Shown here piece after piece: positions 1 to 5,477 of a stretch of DNA of 5,477 nucleotides. The position numbers and the translations under genes were made by a program. Source of the stretch: Pseudomonadota bacterium (GTDB lineage: Bacteria; Pseudomonadota; Alphaproteobacteria; Sphingomonadales; Sphingomonadaceae); assembly GCA_947474905.1 (NCBI GenBank), contig CANJKQ010000095.1, positions 1 through 5,477 of the forward strand, given 5' to 3'. The notes under the pieces are model-generated. The model did no database searches and was not told the DNA's origin. It saw nothing but the letters and a program-made list of their open reading frames with translations. Each line of letters begins with the position of its first letter. Position 1 is the first letter of the stretch.

Positions 1-382
1 CACCGTGGGCGCCACCGCGCCGTTCATCGGCCTGTTCGGCACCGTGATCGGCATCTACCGCGCGCTGATCAAGATCGGCTCGGCCGGTCAGGCGTCGATC
101 GACGCGGTTGCCGGCCCGGTCGGTGAGGCGCTGATCATGACTGCACTCGGTCTCGCGGTGGCCGTTCCGGCGGTGCTCGCGTACAACTGGCTGCAGCGCC
201 GCAACAAGTCGATCGCGGAAGACCTGTCGGCCTTCTCGAATGACGTGCTGGGCTACCTCGCTTCGAACGGTGCGGTTCGTCCGACCGTCGCTGGCGCGGC
301 GACCAAGCCGGCTACGACGGCAGCAAAGCCGGTGGGTACCACGACGGCCGGCCAGACCGGCGGCGTGCAGACCCGTCCGTAA
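1..382 (+). CDS. exbB: ExbB/TolQ/MotA-family proton channel protein, C-terminal part (5' truncated)
   Basis: This is the C-terminal part of an ExbB-type inner-membrane protein; the reading frame is already open at base 2 and the 5' end lies outside the window. ExbB forms a pentamer around ExbD and couples the proton motive force to TonB, which powers outer-membrane receptors for siderophores, haem, vitamin B12 or sugars. Visible residues 2-25 contain the family hallmark [15 protein letters not shown], the second membrane helix. Residues about 38-62 contain [22 protein letters not shown], the third helix, including the conserved channel-lining Glu (visible residue 42). The last roughly 39 residues are an Ala/Thr/Pro/Lys-rich low-complexity tail, expected in the cytoplasm, that is not part of the core domain. 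Two exbD genes follow on the same strand, which favours ExbB over TolQ or MotA. TolQ remains a weaker alternative because tonB or tolA is not visible. Confidence 0.92.
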   Translation, partial: TVGATAPFIGLFGTVIGIYRALIKIGSAGQASIDAVAGPVGEALIMTALGLAVAVPAVLAYNWLQRRNKSIAEDLSAFSNDVLGYLASNGAVRPTVAGAATKPATTAAKPVGTTTAGQTGGVQTRP

Positions 383-393
383 AAGGGGCTAAC

Positions 394-416
394 GGGGCCG
401 CCGCGGTGGCGGCCCC
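394..416 (+). other. GC-rich hairpin between exbB and the first exbD
   Basis: A perfect inverted repeat starts 11 nt after the exbB stop codon. Arms GGGGCCGCC (394-402) and GGCGGCCCC (408-416) enclose a 5-nt loop. No T-run follows, so it is not a canonical intrinsic terminator on its own. In an operon it could protect the upstream mRNA 3' end or reduce read-through, giving more ExbB than ExbD, which matches the known ExbB excess in the motor complex. That role is inferred; the hairpin itself is seen directly. Confidence 0.6.
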
Positions 417-471
417 GCGACCTTTCCCGACCGGTATGCCGGCGGGACGAGAATATAGGATAGTCTGACTC

Positions 472-960
472 ATGGCGATGAGCGCTGGCGGAGGTTCCGC
501 CGATGACAAACCGATGTCGGACATCAATACGACTCCCCTCGTGGACGTCATGCTGGTGCTCCTCATCATCTTTCTGATTGCGATTCCGGTCGTGATCCAG
601 TCGGTGCCGGTGAAGCTGCCCAGCGTGCGCTTCGACCCGACCACGACCAAGCCCGAGAACGTGTCGCTTTCGGTTCGCGGCGCGCCCGACGGTTCGGGAA
701 CGTGCGAAGTGTTCTGGAACATGATCAAGGTGACCAACGAGGATCTGTTCGATCGCGCGGTCAAGAAGCTGAAGGCAGAGATCGATCGCCAGGGTGGCCC
801 CAACGCCGCCGGGCTCGAACTGCCGGAAGTCCATATCCGCGGTGACGTCGACACGCCGTATCACTGCATCGGCGCGACCATCTACACGATGCAGCGGGCA
901 GGCTTCGTCAAGGTCGGCTTTATTTCGGAACCCGGTCCCAACACCGGGGGAGAGTCCTAA
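472..960 (+). CDS. exbD: ExbD/TolR-family biopolymer transport protein, first copy
   Basis: This 162-residue ExbD is the stator-side partner of ExbB in the TonB energising complex: a short cytoplasmic N-terminus, one membrane helix and a periplasmic domain. Residues 17-39 carry DINTTPLVDVMLVLLIIF, in which Asp25 is the conserved protonatable residue of the family and sits at the same number as in E. coli ExbD. Residues from about 45 form the periplasmic domain, ending in HIRGDVDTPY and the TMQRAGFVKVGF strand-helix pattern typical of ExbD/TolR. ATG 472 is chosen because AGGA at 457-460 lies 11 nt upstream; ATG 478 (Met3) is possible. It is longer than the second copy and has two cysteines, Cys78 and Cys132, both in the periplasmic part, whereas the second copy has none. 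It lies 89 nt after exbB and 44 nt before the second exbD. Confidence 0.93.
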   Translation: MAMSAGGGSADDKPMSDINTTPLVDVMLVLLIIFLIAIPVVIQSVPVKLPSVRFDPTTTKPENVSLSVRGAPDGSGTCEVFWNMIKVTNEDLFDRAVKKLKAEIDRQGGPNAAGLELPEVHIRGDVDTPYHCIGATIYTMQRAGFVKVGFISEPGPNTGGES

Positions 961-1004
961 GTCCGGCGTAATGCCGGCGGGGCTCGCTTAAGGAGAGTTA
1001 CAAG

Positions 1005-1433
1005 ATGGCAATCAGTGGCGGTTCCGAGGATGGCGAACCGATGATGGACATCAACACGACGCCGTTGATCGACGTCATGCTGGTGCTGCTCATCATGTTC
1101 ATCATCACGATCCCGGTCCAGACCCATGCGGTCAAGGTGGACCTGCCCCAGAACGACCCCAACCAGGTGAAGCCCCCGGTTGAGCCTGACAAGAACACGA
1201 TCGGCATCGATCCTGCGGGCATCGTCACCTGGAACGGCACGCCGGTCGACGATCTGACGCTGCGTCAGTATCTTGACCAGACGACCCAGCTCAACCCGGA
1301 GCCGGAGCTGCACTTCCAGCCCGACCGCAATGCCCGCTACGAAGTGGTGGACCGCGTGCTGTCGGTGGTGAAGCGCTCGGGCGTCAGCAAGCTCGGCTTT
1401 GTTGGCAACGAACAATATGCGCGCGATTTCTAA
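1005..1433 (+). CDS. exbD: ExbD/TolR-family biopolymer transport protein, second copy
   Basis: This second ExbD of 142 residues is close to the usual family length. It has the same layout as its neighbour: a cytoplasmic N-terminus, one membrane helix at about 15-38 with DINTTPLIDVMLVLLIMF and the key Asp23, then a Pro-rich linker (NQVKPPVEPDKN) and a periplasmic domain ending in VVKRSGVSKLGFVG. The start is well supported: AAGGAGA (990-996) lies 8 nt before ATG 1005. Paired exbD genes after exbB are known in other bacteria, for example Xanthomonas, where exbD2 is dispensable for iron uptake but affects other phenotypes. The two copies here match closely through the membrane segment but differ in the periplasmic part. 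They may therefore serve different TonB proteins, or form mixed ExbD dimers; this is inference. The gene ends at a strong terminator. Confidence 0.93.
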   Translation: MAISGGSEDGEPMMDINTTPLIDVMLVLLIMFIITIPVQTHAVKVDLPQNDPNQVKPPVEPDKNTIGIDPAGIVTWNGTPVDDLTLRQYLDQTTQLNPEPELHFQPDRNARYEVVDRVLSVVKRSGVSKLGFVGNEQYARDF

Positions 1434-1458
1434 CTGACGTCGTTCGCTGATGGTGAAG

Positions 1459-1484
1459 GGGCGGTCCGCCGGGCCGCCCTTTTT
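1459..1484 (+). terminator. Rho-independent terminator of the exb operon
   Basis: The arms GGGCGGTCC (1459-1467) and GGGCCGCCC (1471-1479) form a 9-bp stem with one G-T wobble and a 3-nt loop, followed at once by five T residues (1480-1484). It begins 25 nt after the second exbD stop. GC-rich stem plus T-run is the classic intrinsic terminator layout on the plus strand. Confidence 0.88.
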
Positions 1485-1890
1485 CTTCGTGCGGGGTGTT
1501 GGCGCCTTTGGTGCGCGGTCTTGGAGGCTGTCGCGCGCAAGGGATGCCCCTTACTGTCCTACTTCCGCTCCCAGTCCTATGGTGGTGAGCGCTCTTTTAC
1601 ATCGTCGGCGCTGCTGTTTGGGCCTCGCTTGATCGGGTCCGCGTTGGCCATGGTCAGTGCGAACATTAGGGAACATTCGCGTTACGTCGTGGGGCATCGG
1701 CACCGCCGCCATCGCCCGCCGGCGCGTGGCAAGGGGCCAAGACGCACGGTTGCTTACCCCGGCAACGGCTCGATGGCCTTCCCCAAAATTGGGGCCAAAA
1801 AAGAGGGTAGGGGCCGTTGTTGGGGGCGAGCAGCAGGGTGGCTAGACTTCGTCCTGTTTTAATTGAAACTGCCATTGCGATCAAACCAGC
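1485..1890. other. Convergent intergenic region without a recognised gene
   Basis: About 400 bases between the exb terminator and the repeat pair. Open frames exist on both strands (1521-1862 plus, 1666-1917 minus), but their translations are Arg/Gly/Ser-rich, have no recognisable domain, and lack convincing ribosome binding sites. I see no tRNA cloverleaf. A small hairpin CCCCAA-AA-TTGGGG lies at 1781-1794, followed by CC and an A-run (1797-1802). The heptamer GAACATT is repeated with a 3-nt gap in the AACATT-rich stretch near 1665-1680. A degenerate gene remnant cannot be excluded. Confidence 0.5.
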
Positions 1891-1983
1891 GTCATTCCCG
1901 CGAAGGCGGGAATCCATTAAGGTTGTTGGTCGCGGTTCGTCGATAGGGCGGCCGGAATGGATTCCCGCATGCGCGGGAATGAC
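1891..1983. repeat. Inverted pair of REP-like palindromes (REPIN/BIME-like element)
   Basis: Two 28-nt arms, 1891-1918 and 1956-1983, are reverse complements of each other with 26 of 28 positions matching. Each arm is itself a small hairpin: ATTCCCGC, a 4-nt loop (GAAG on the left, ATGC on the right), then GCGGGAAT. A 37-nt spacer separates them. Elements with ATTCCCGC...GCGGGAAT cores are widespread dispersed repeats in proteobacterial intergenic regions, and two inverted units at this spacing match the REPIN/BIME architecture mobilised by RAYT (REP-associated tyrosine) transposases. None is encoded here. The element lies 24 nt beyond the dcd stop codon and could also help end or stabilise the dcd transcript, although no T-run follows the hairpins. 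Confidence 0.82.
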
Positions 1984-2007
1984 GGTTCAACTTCAATCGA
2001 ACAGACT

Positions 2008-2562
2008 CTAGAGCCGCGGCAGCGTGACGCCGCGCTGGCCCATATATTTGCCTGCCCGGTCCGCATAGCTCGTCTCGCACGGCTCATTGCCCTGCAGGAA
2101 CAGGAACTGGCAGGCGCCTTCATTGGCATAGATTTTGGCCGGCAGCGGCGTGGTATTGGAAAATTCCAGCGTCACATGCCCTTCCCATCCCGGCTCGAGC
2201 GGGGTCACGTTCACGATGATGCCGCACCGCGCATAGGTCGATTTGCCCAGACAAATGACGAGTACGTCGCGCGGCACCCGGAAATATTCGACGGTGCGGG
2301 CCAGCGCAAAGCTGTTGGGCGGGATGACGCAGACATCGGTCTTGCGATCGACAAAGCTGTTGGCGGCAAAATCCTTGGGATCGACGACGGCACTGTCGAC
2401 ATTGGTGAAAATCTTGAACTCGTCCGCCACCCGCGCGTCATAGCCATAGGATGACAGGCCATAGCTGATGCAGCCATCACGCCGCTGGCTCTCGACAAAG
2501 GGCTCGATCATGCCATGCGCCTGCGCCTGCGCGCGGATCCAGCGGTCAGACATGATCGACAT
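2008..2562 (-). CDS. dcd: dCTP deaminase
   Basis: This enzyme deaminates dCTP to dUTP and ammonia; dUTPase then supplies dUMP for thymidylate synthesis. It is a cytosolic homotrimer of the dUTPase fold. From ATG 2562 the protein is 184 residues, a common length for the family. It starts [10 protein letters not shown], and the complementary-strand AGGAG (2569-2573) lies 6 nt upstream, fixing this start although the frame stays open to 3108. Active-site motifs are clear: GKSTYARCG at 106-114, with Ser108 and Arg112 matching the catalytic Ser and Arg of E. coli Dcd, and [11 protein letters not shown] at 124-134, with Glu133 as the catalytic Glu. The C-terminus [13 protein letters not shown] (172-184) is the family's conserved lid over the nucleotide. 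The gene ends in TAG and diverges from the YdeI-like gene over about 100 nt. A bifunctional Dcd/dUTPase is less likely, but sequence alone does not strictly exclude it. Confidence 0.95.
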   Translation of the reverse strand: MSIMSDRWIRAQAQAHGMIEPFVESQRRDGCISYGLSSYGYDARVADEFKIFTNVDSAVVDPKDFAANSFVDRKTDVCVIPPNSFALARTVEYFRVPRDVLVICLGKSTYARCGIIVNVTPLEPGWEGHVTLEFSNTTPLPAKIYANEGACQFLFLQGNEPCETSYADRAGKYMGQRGVTLPRL

Positions 2563-2664
2563 TCGGGTCTCCTGATGATTTTGCCCTGAATTGCCGCATT
2601 GGGCGCGCCGGGCAAGAGGAACAATGATCTTGTCGGACATCCCCGGGCGCGCAAGAGATGGCGC

Positions 2665-3267
2665 ATGGCCATCGCCGATGATCACCCGCGTATTGAAGTC
2701 GCCAATCGCCGCGCGCTGCGCGACTGGCTGGCTGAGAATGCGGCAATAAGCGGTGCGGTGTGGCTGGTCAGCGGCAAGAAATCCGCTGGCGATCGCTATC
2801 TGCCTTATGATGACCTGGTGGATGAGCTGCTTTGCTTCGGTTGGGTCGATAGCTTGCCCCGCGCGCTTGACGATCTGCGTTCGATGCACCTCATCGCGCC
2901 GCGCAAGCCAGGCAGTGGCTGGTCGCGGGTCAATAAAGCGCGAGTGGCGCGGCTGATCGCGGACGGGCTGATGACGCCGCTCGGCCAGGCGGCGATTGAT
3001 CGTGCCAAGGCCAATGGCGCATGGGAGCGACTGGATGCGGTGGAGGCGCTGACGATCCCCGATGATCTGGCGACGGCACTGGCCGCCCATCCGCCAGCGG
3101 CCGGGCATTTTGCGGCATTCCCCCGGTCTTCACAGCGCTTGATCCTGGAATGGATCGCTGGTGCGCGCCGACCGGCAACGCGTGCGGCGCGGATCGAGGA
3201 AACGGCTCGGCTCGCCGCCGACAATATACGCGCCCAGCATTACCGCCAACCCAAGTCGCAAGGCTGA
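2665..3267 (+). CDS. YdeI/OmpD-associated (OmdA) family protein
   Basis: A 200-residue soluble protein of the YdeI/OmdA family, whose members were linked to bacteriocin or antimicrobial-peptide resistance and OmpD association in enterobacteria; the molecular activity is not settled. Family features in order: the N-terminal [21 protein letters not shown] (residues about 19-39), [16 protein letters not shown] (48-63), [16 protein letters not shown] (79-94), a basic loop followed by [15 protein letters not shown] (97-111), GAWERLD (118-124), IPDDL (131-135), and the C-terminal [15 protein letters not shown] (163-177), which matches the family's WI-AKR-ETR-RI ending. ATG 2665 gives the usual family length, with AAGAGA (2653-2658) as a modest ribosome binding site; a TTG at 2599 would add 22 unconserved residues. 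It diverges from dcd and converges with the next gene over a 9-nt gap. Family assignment is confident; the role is not. Confidence 0.85.
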   Translation: MAIADDHPRIEVANRRALRDWLAENAAISGAVWLVSGKKSAGDRYLPYDDLVDELLCFGWVDSLPRALDDLRSMHLIAPRKPGSGWSRVNKARVARLIADGLMTPLGQAAIDRAKANGAWERLDAVEALTIPDDLATALAAHPPAAGHFAAFPRSSQRLILEWIAGARRPATRAARIEETARLAADNIRAQHYRQPKSQG

Positions 3268-3280
3268 GCGTCGCGCTCAG
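3264..3280. terminator. Hairpin spanning the stop codons of two convergent genes
   Basis: A perfect 7-bp inverted repeat, CTGAGCG (3264-3270) and CGCTCAG (3274-3280), with a 3-nt loop. The TGA stop of the YdeI-like gene (3265-3267) and the TGA stop of the minus-strand gene (3277-3279 read in reverse) lie at symmetric positions in the two arms. It would form in both transcripts and is a plausible bidirectional terminator or RNA 3'-end structure, but no T-run follows on either strand, so termination is inferred. Confidence 0.4.
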
Positions 3281-3663
3281 GCTGGTGGGGGAACCAGCCC
3301 AATCGACTTCAGGACGAGCGCCTGAATCATCATGACCGCCAGCCAATGACCGCAATCGAGCGCGATGACCTTGGCCGATGCGCGACGCGCGGCCTGAGTA
3401 ACGATCGTTGCCGGCGCGACGAAGCCGATCCAGATGACGATCGCACTGCCGATCGCCATCACCCACGCGCTGGCTTTCGCGGGCGCCAGGATCAACGCGC
3501 CCGCCAGGATCGCGGCGAACCAGAATTCCGCCGCAGCAATGGCAACCAGCACGGCCGCGCCGGGCACCGCCAGCCCCGCCAGGCGCAGCCAAATCCATCC
3601 GATGAGCAATCCGGCCATGGTCGCGGCGGCGATTGGCATCACGTTCAGAACGATATAAATCAT
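3277..3663 (-). CDS. Small multi-pass membrane protein, DUF1761-like
   Basis: From ATG 3663 this is a 128-residue, very hydrophobic protein. Four membrane segments can be drawn at about residues 4-26, 36-60, 66-88 and 103-122, so it is an inner-membrane protein. The C-terminal half (IWIGFVAPATIVTQAARRAS, then a segment with DCGHWLAVMMIQALV) resembles the end of the DUF1761 family, which has a conserved GF-AP motif and an aspartate/asparagine-rich helix start, and whose function is unknown. The start is supported by a GGGGGAG-type ribosome binding site on the minus strand (about 3670-3676), 5-6 nt upstream; the frame stays open to 3882, but that extension is polar and Arg-rich and has no such site. 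The gene converges with the YdeI-like gene and diverges from the efflux operon. That it is a real gene is likely; the family call is tentative. Confidence 0.7.
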   Translation of the reverse strand: MIYIVLNVMPIAAATMAGLLIGWIWLRLAGLAVPGAAVLVAIAAAEFWFAAILAGALILAPAKASAWVMAIGSAIVIWIGFVAPATIVTQAARRASAKVIALDCGHWLAVMMIQALVLKSIGLVPPPA

Positions 3664-3766
3664 GCCGGCTCCCCCTTGGTCGATGCCGCCGTCATAGTGT
3701 CGCCGCACCGTGTCGGGCGCAATTGCCGACTTCATGGCGGGCGCTACCTGCTTTAGGGCAAGCACG

Positions 3767-3810
3767 CGAAATTTCGGAATTATTCCTCTTGCAATATATC
3801 GTGAGCGCTC
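3767..3810. promoter_or_regulatory. Cluster of short palindromes upstream of the efflux operon
   Basis: Three palindromes sit in the AT-richest part of the 233-nt divergent region: CGAAATTTCG (3767-3776, perfect), GGAAT-T-ATTCC (3776-3786, perfect arms) and GAGCGCTC (3803-3810, perfect). Between them lies a weak promoter-like pair for the plus strand, TTCGGA (3773-3778) and TATATC (3795-3800), with 16-nt spacing. RND operons are typically controlled by TetR-, MarR- or LysR-type regulators that bind such sites next to the promoter. The palindromes are seen directly; the operator and promoter roles are inference. Confidence 0.35.
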
Positions 3811-3896
3811 GCACCTAATAGGCACATCGCGGCACTCGCTGATGGTTCTGCACGCTCGGGACCGGCCTTGGCGCGACTGCATTATCAGGGGGCTCT

Positions 3897-5102
3897 ATGC
3901 ACGGTTTTGCCACGCCACCGATCCGCATGGGCCTGATCGGACTGGTCTTGCTCGCCAGCGCTTGTTCGAAAGGCGCACCGCCGGCGCCGCCCCCGACCCA
4001 GGTAACCGTCGCCACGCCGTTGCAGCGCGATATCGTCGACTGGGACGAATATATCGGTCGTTTCGAAGCGATCCAGGACGTGGAGGTCCGCCCGCGCGTT
4101 TCGGGTGAGATCGACCGCGTGCTGTTCGCCGATGGCCAACGCGTCGGCAAGGGACAGCCGCTCTTCATCATCGATCAACGGCCCTATCGCGCCGCGCTGG
4201 AGCAGGCGCGCGCGCAGCTGGCAAAGGCGCAGGCGAGCGACGCCAATGCGCGCACCGAACTTGCCCGCGCCAAAACGCTGCTCGCCGCCAATGCGATCAG
4301 CAAGGAAGAGTTTGAGACCAAGGAAGCCAATGCCCGATCGGCCGGTGCCGATGTCCAGGCGGGGCGTGCGGCGGTGACCAACGCCAATCTGAATCTGGGC
4401 TTCACCGTCATCCGTTCGCCCATTTCCGGACGGGTATCCGATCGCAAGGCGAGCCGCGGCAATCTGGTGGCCGATGGGCAGACGGTGCTGACGCGGATCG
4501 TTTCGGTCGATCCGATTTGGTTCTCCTTCGACGGTGCCGAAGCCTTTTATCTGAAGTATCTGCGCCAGGATAAATCGGGCCAGCGCCGCTCGTCGCGCGA
4601 CCACCCCAATCCCATCGAAATCCAGCTCGCTGATGAGCCGACCTATCGCTGGCATGGCCATATGGATTTCGTCGACAATGCGATCGACCCCAATTCGGGC
4701 ACCATTCGCGCGCACGCGGTGGTAGATAATCCCGATGGATTTTTGACGCCGGGGCTGTTCGGCCGTGCGCGCCTGCTCGGATCGGGCACCTATCACGCGA
4801 TGCTGATCCCTGATGAGGCGATCATCACGGACCAGACCCGCAAGCTTGTCTATGTGGTCGGCCAGGACAATAAGGTGGCGCCGCGCCCGGTGGTGACGGG
4901 GCCGCCGGTTGCCGGGCTGCGCGTGGTGCGCGAAGGCATCGCGCCGACCGACCATATCGTCATCAACGGCTTGACGCGGCTGCAGCCGGGCATGCCGGTG
5001 CAGCCGCATATGACAAGGCTGACGCCGCGCGCCGCCGATACCTCGCCGACCGCGCAACCGGTGACGACGCCGCCGTCGGCCGAAGCGATCCCGGCGAAGT
5101 AA
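3897..5102 (+). CDS. RND efflux periplasmic adaptor (membrane fusion) lipoprotein, MexE/OqxA/AcrA type
   Basis: This 401-residue protein links the inner-membrane RND pump to an outer-membrane TolC/OprM-type channel. The N-terminus (Arg10, hydrophobic 12-20, LASAC with Cys23) is a lipoprotein signal, so the mature protein should be lipid-anchored and periplasmic. Domain order is that of the HlyD/AcrA family: first lipoyl half VEVRPRVSGEIDRVLFADGQ (62-81); alpha-hairpin with Ala-rich heptads, about 98-165; second lipoyl half with VIRSPISGRVSDRKASRGN (171-189); beta-barrel about 205-300 with SVDPIWFSFDGAE and the IDPNSGTIRAHAVVDN motif (263-278); membrane-proximal domain about 300-370. The GRFEA and DPIWFSFDGAE style is closest to MexE/OqxA-type adaptors. 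A Thr/Pro/Ala-rich tail follows 374. Start ATG 3897 has AGGGGG (3887-3892) 4 nt upstream; ATG 3927 would lose Arg10 of the signal. The pump gene follows after 1 nt. Substrates cannot be read from sequence. Confidence 0.93.
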   Translation: MHGFATPPIRMGLIGLVLLASACSKGAPPAPPPTQVTVATPLQRDIVDWDEYIGRFEAIQDVEVRPRVSGEIDRVLFADGQRVGKGQPLFIIDQRPYRAALEQARAQLAKAQASDANARTELARAKTLLAANAISKEEFETKEANARSAGADVQAGRAAVTNANLNLGFTVIRSPISGRVSDRKASRGNLVADGQTVLTRIVSVDPIWFSFDGAEAFYLKYLRQDKSGQRRSSRDHPNPIEIQLADEPTYRWHGHMDFVDNAIDPNSGTIRAHAVVDNPDGFLTPGLFGRARLLGSGTYHAMLIPDEAIITDQTRKLVYVVGQDNKVAPRPVVTGPPVAGLRVVREGIAPTDHIVINGLTRLQPGMPVQPHMTRLTPRAADTSPTAQPVTTPPSAEAIPAK

Positions 5103-5103
5103 C

Positions 5104-5477
5104 ATGCGCTTTCCGCATTTCTTCATCGACCGCCCGATTTTCGCGGCGGTGCTATCAATCCTGATCGTCGTATTCGGGCTGGTCGCTTATCCCGGCCTGC
5201 CGGTCGCGCAATATCCCGAAATCGCGCCGCCAACCGTGGTTGTGACGGCAAGCTATCCCGGCGCAACGGCGGAGACGCTGGCGGAAACGGTGGCAGCGCC
5301 GCTGGAGGAATCGATCAACGGCGTCGAGAAGATGATATATATGTCATCCTCGGCGACAGGCGATGGCGCGCTGGCGATCACCATCACGTTCAAGCAGGGC
5401 ACCAATGTCGATCAGGCGCAGGTGCTGGTCCAGAACCGCGTCGCCACCGCCGAGCCGCGCCTGCCCGATCAGGTGCG
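5104..5477 (+). CDS. RND multidrug efflux transporter (HAE1 family), N-terminal part (3' truncated)
   Basis: First 124 residues of an inner-membrane, proton-driven RND pump; full-length members have about 1,030-1,060 residues, so roughly 90% is outside the window. The start MRFPHFFIDRPIFAAVLSI is the signature of AcrB/MexF/OqxB-type pumps, with the first membrane helix at about 10-29. GLPVAQYPEIAPPTVVV (31-47) and SYPGATAETLAETVAAPLEE (50-69) open the porter domain, and ALAITITFKQGTNVDQAQV (89-107) with QNRV (110-113) continues it; these are highly conserved in HAE1 pumps. ATG 5104 comes 1 nt after the adaptor stop codon, and no clear ribosome binding site is visible, so translation is probably coupled to the adaptor. 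Together they would form a tripartite exporter with an outer-membrane channel that is not seen here. Specificity is unknown. Confidence 0.96.
   Translation, partial: MRFPHFFIDRPIFAAVLSILIVVFGLVAYPGLPVAQYPEIAPPTVVVTASYPGATAETLAETVAAPLEESINGVEKMIYMSSSATGDGALAITITFKQGTNVDQAQVLVQNRVATAEPRLPDQV

Noticed and set aside
253..864. Minus-strand open frames opposite exbB and exbD
   Set aside because: They are Arg/His/Ser-rich shadows of exbD coding sequence with no motif or ribosome binding site.
957..1415. Minus-strand frame opposite the second exbD
   Set aside because: It is the antisense mirror of exbD; its His/Asp-rich repeats are the complement of the conserved membrane segment.
1521..1862. 113-codon plus-strand frame in the intergenic region
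   Set aside because: The composition is not protein-like, no domain is recognised, and there is no credible ribosome binding site.
1891..1983. CRISPR array
   Set aside because: There are only two repeat units and they are inverted rather than direct; there is no regular spacer series and no cas gene.
1817..2129. Short frames encoding IPACAGMT, FPRRRES and FPRMRES peptides
   Set aside because: These peptides are typical spurious translations of dispersed REP-like repeats, not proteins.
2599..2664. TTG 2599 as the start of the YdeI-like protein
   Set aside because: It would add 22 Arg-rich residues not typical of the family; ATG 2665 fits the usual length.
2563..3108. Upstream extension of the dcd frame to 366 residues
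   Set aside because: The first 182 residues are antisense to the YdeI-like gene, while the 184-residue product from ATG 2562 has the right length and a good ribosome binding site.
3664..3882. N-terminal extension of the DUF1761-like protein
   Set aside because: The extension is polar and unlike the family, and ATG 3663 has a strong ribosome binding site.
3885..5126. 413-codon open frame on the minus strand opposite the adaptor gene
   Set aside because: It is the antisense shadow of a well-supported adaptor gene in high-GC DNA; its translation is His/Arg-rich with no recognisable domain.

Overview
The window is high-GC proteobacterial DNA with tight gene packing. The gene set best fits an alphaproteobacterium, probably Sphingomonadales: exbB followed by two exbD genes, a 184-residue dCTP deaminase, and an RND efflux operon. 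The assignment rests on gene content and protein style, not on a database search. All recognised genes share one strong G/C third-position codon habit, and I see no broken gene, transposase, tRNA, rRNA or CRISPR array.

Left part (1-1484, + strand): the 3' end of exbB, then two tandem exbD genes, closed by a convincing rho-independent terminator. Together they encode the inner-membrane proton-driven motor that energises TonB-dependent outer-membrane transporters. A tonB gene would be expected just upstream, outside the window.

Middle (1485-2007): about 520 bases without a recognisable gene. They hold a pair of inverted REP-like repeats (1891-1983) next to the end of dcd. Then comes dcd on the minus strand (2008-2562), for dCTP deaminase, which makes dUTP for thymidylate synthesis. 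Diverging from it on the plus strand is a YdeI/OmpD-associated family gene (2665-3267). It converges with a small membrane protein gene on the minus strand (3277-3663, DUF1761-like). The stop codons of these two convergent genes sit in opposite arms of one perfect small hairpin.

Right part (3664-5477): a 233-base divergent intergenic region with several short palindromes, then an RND-type multidrug efflux operon. It encodes a lipoprotein periplasmic adaptor of the MexE/OqxA/AcrA kind and, after a 1-nt gap, the start of the inner-membrane HAE1-family RND pump, which runs off the window. No local regulator or outer-membrane channel gene is visible.

Overall this is ordinary chromosomal housekeeping and transport DNA. 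I found no candidate for an undescribed system. The most interesting details are the duplicated exbD leader, the cysteine pair in the first ExbD, the REPIN-like repeat, the hairpin spanning two convergent stops, and the palindromes upstream of the efflux operon.
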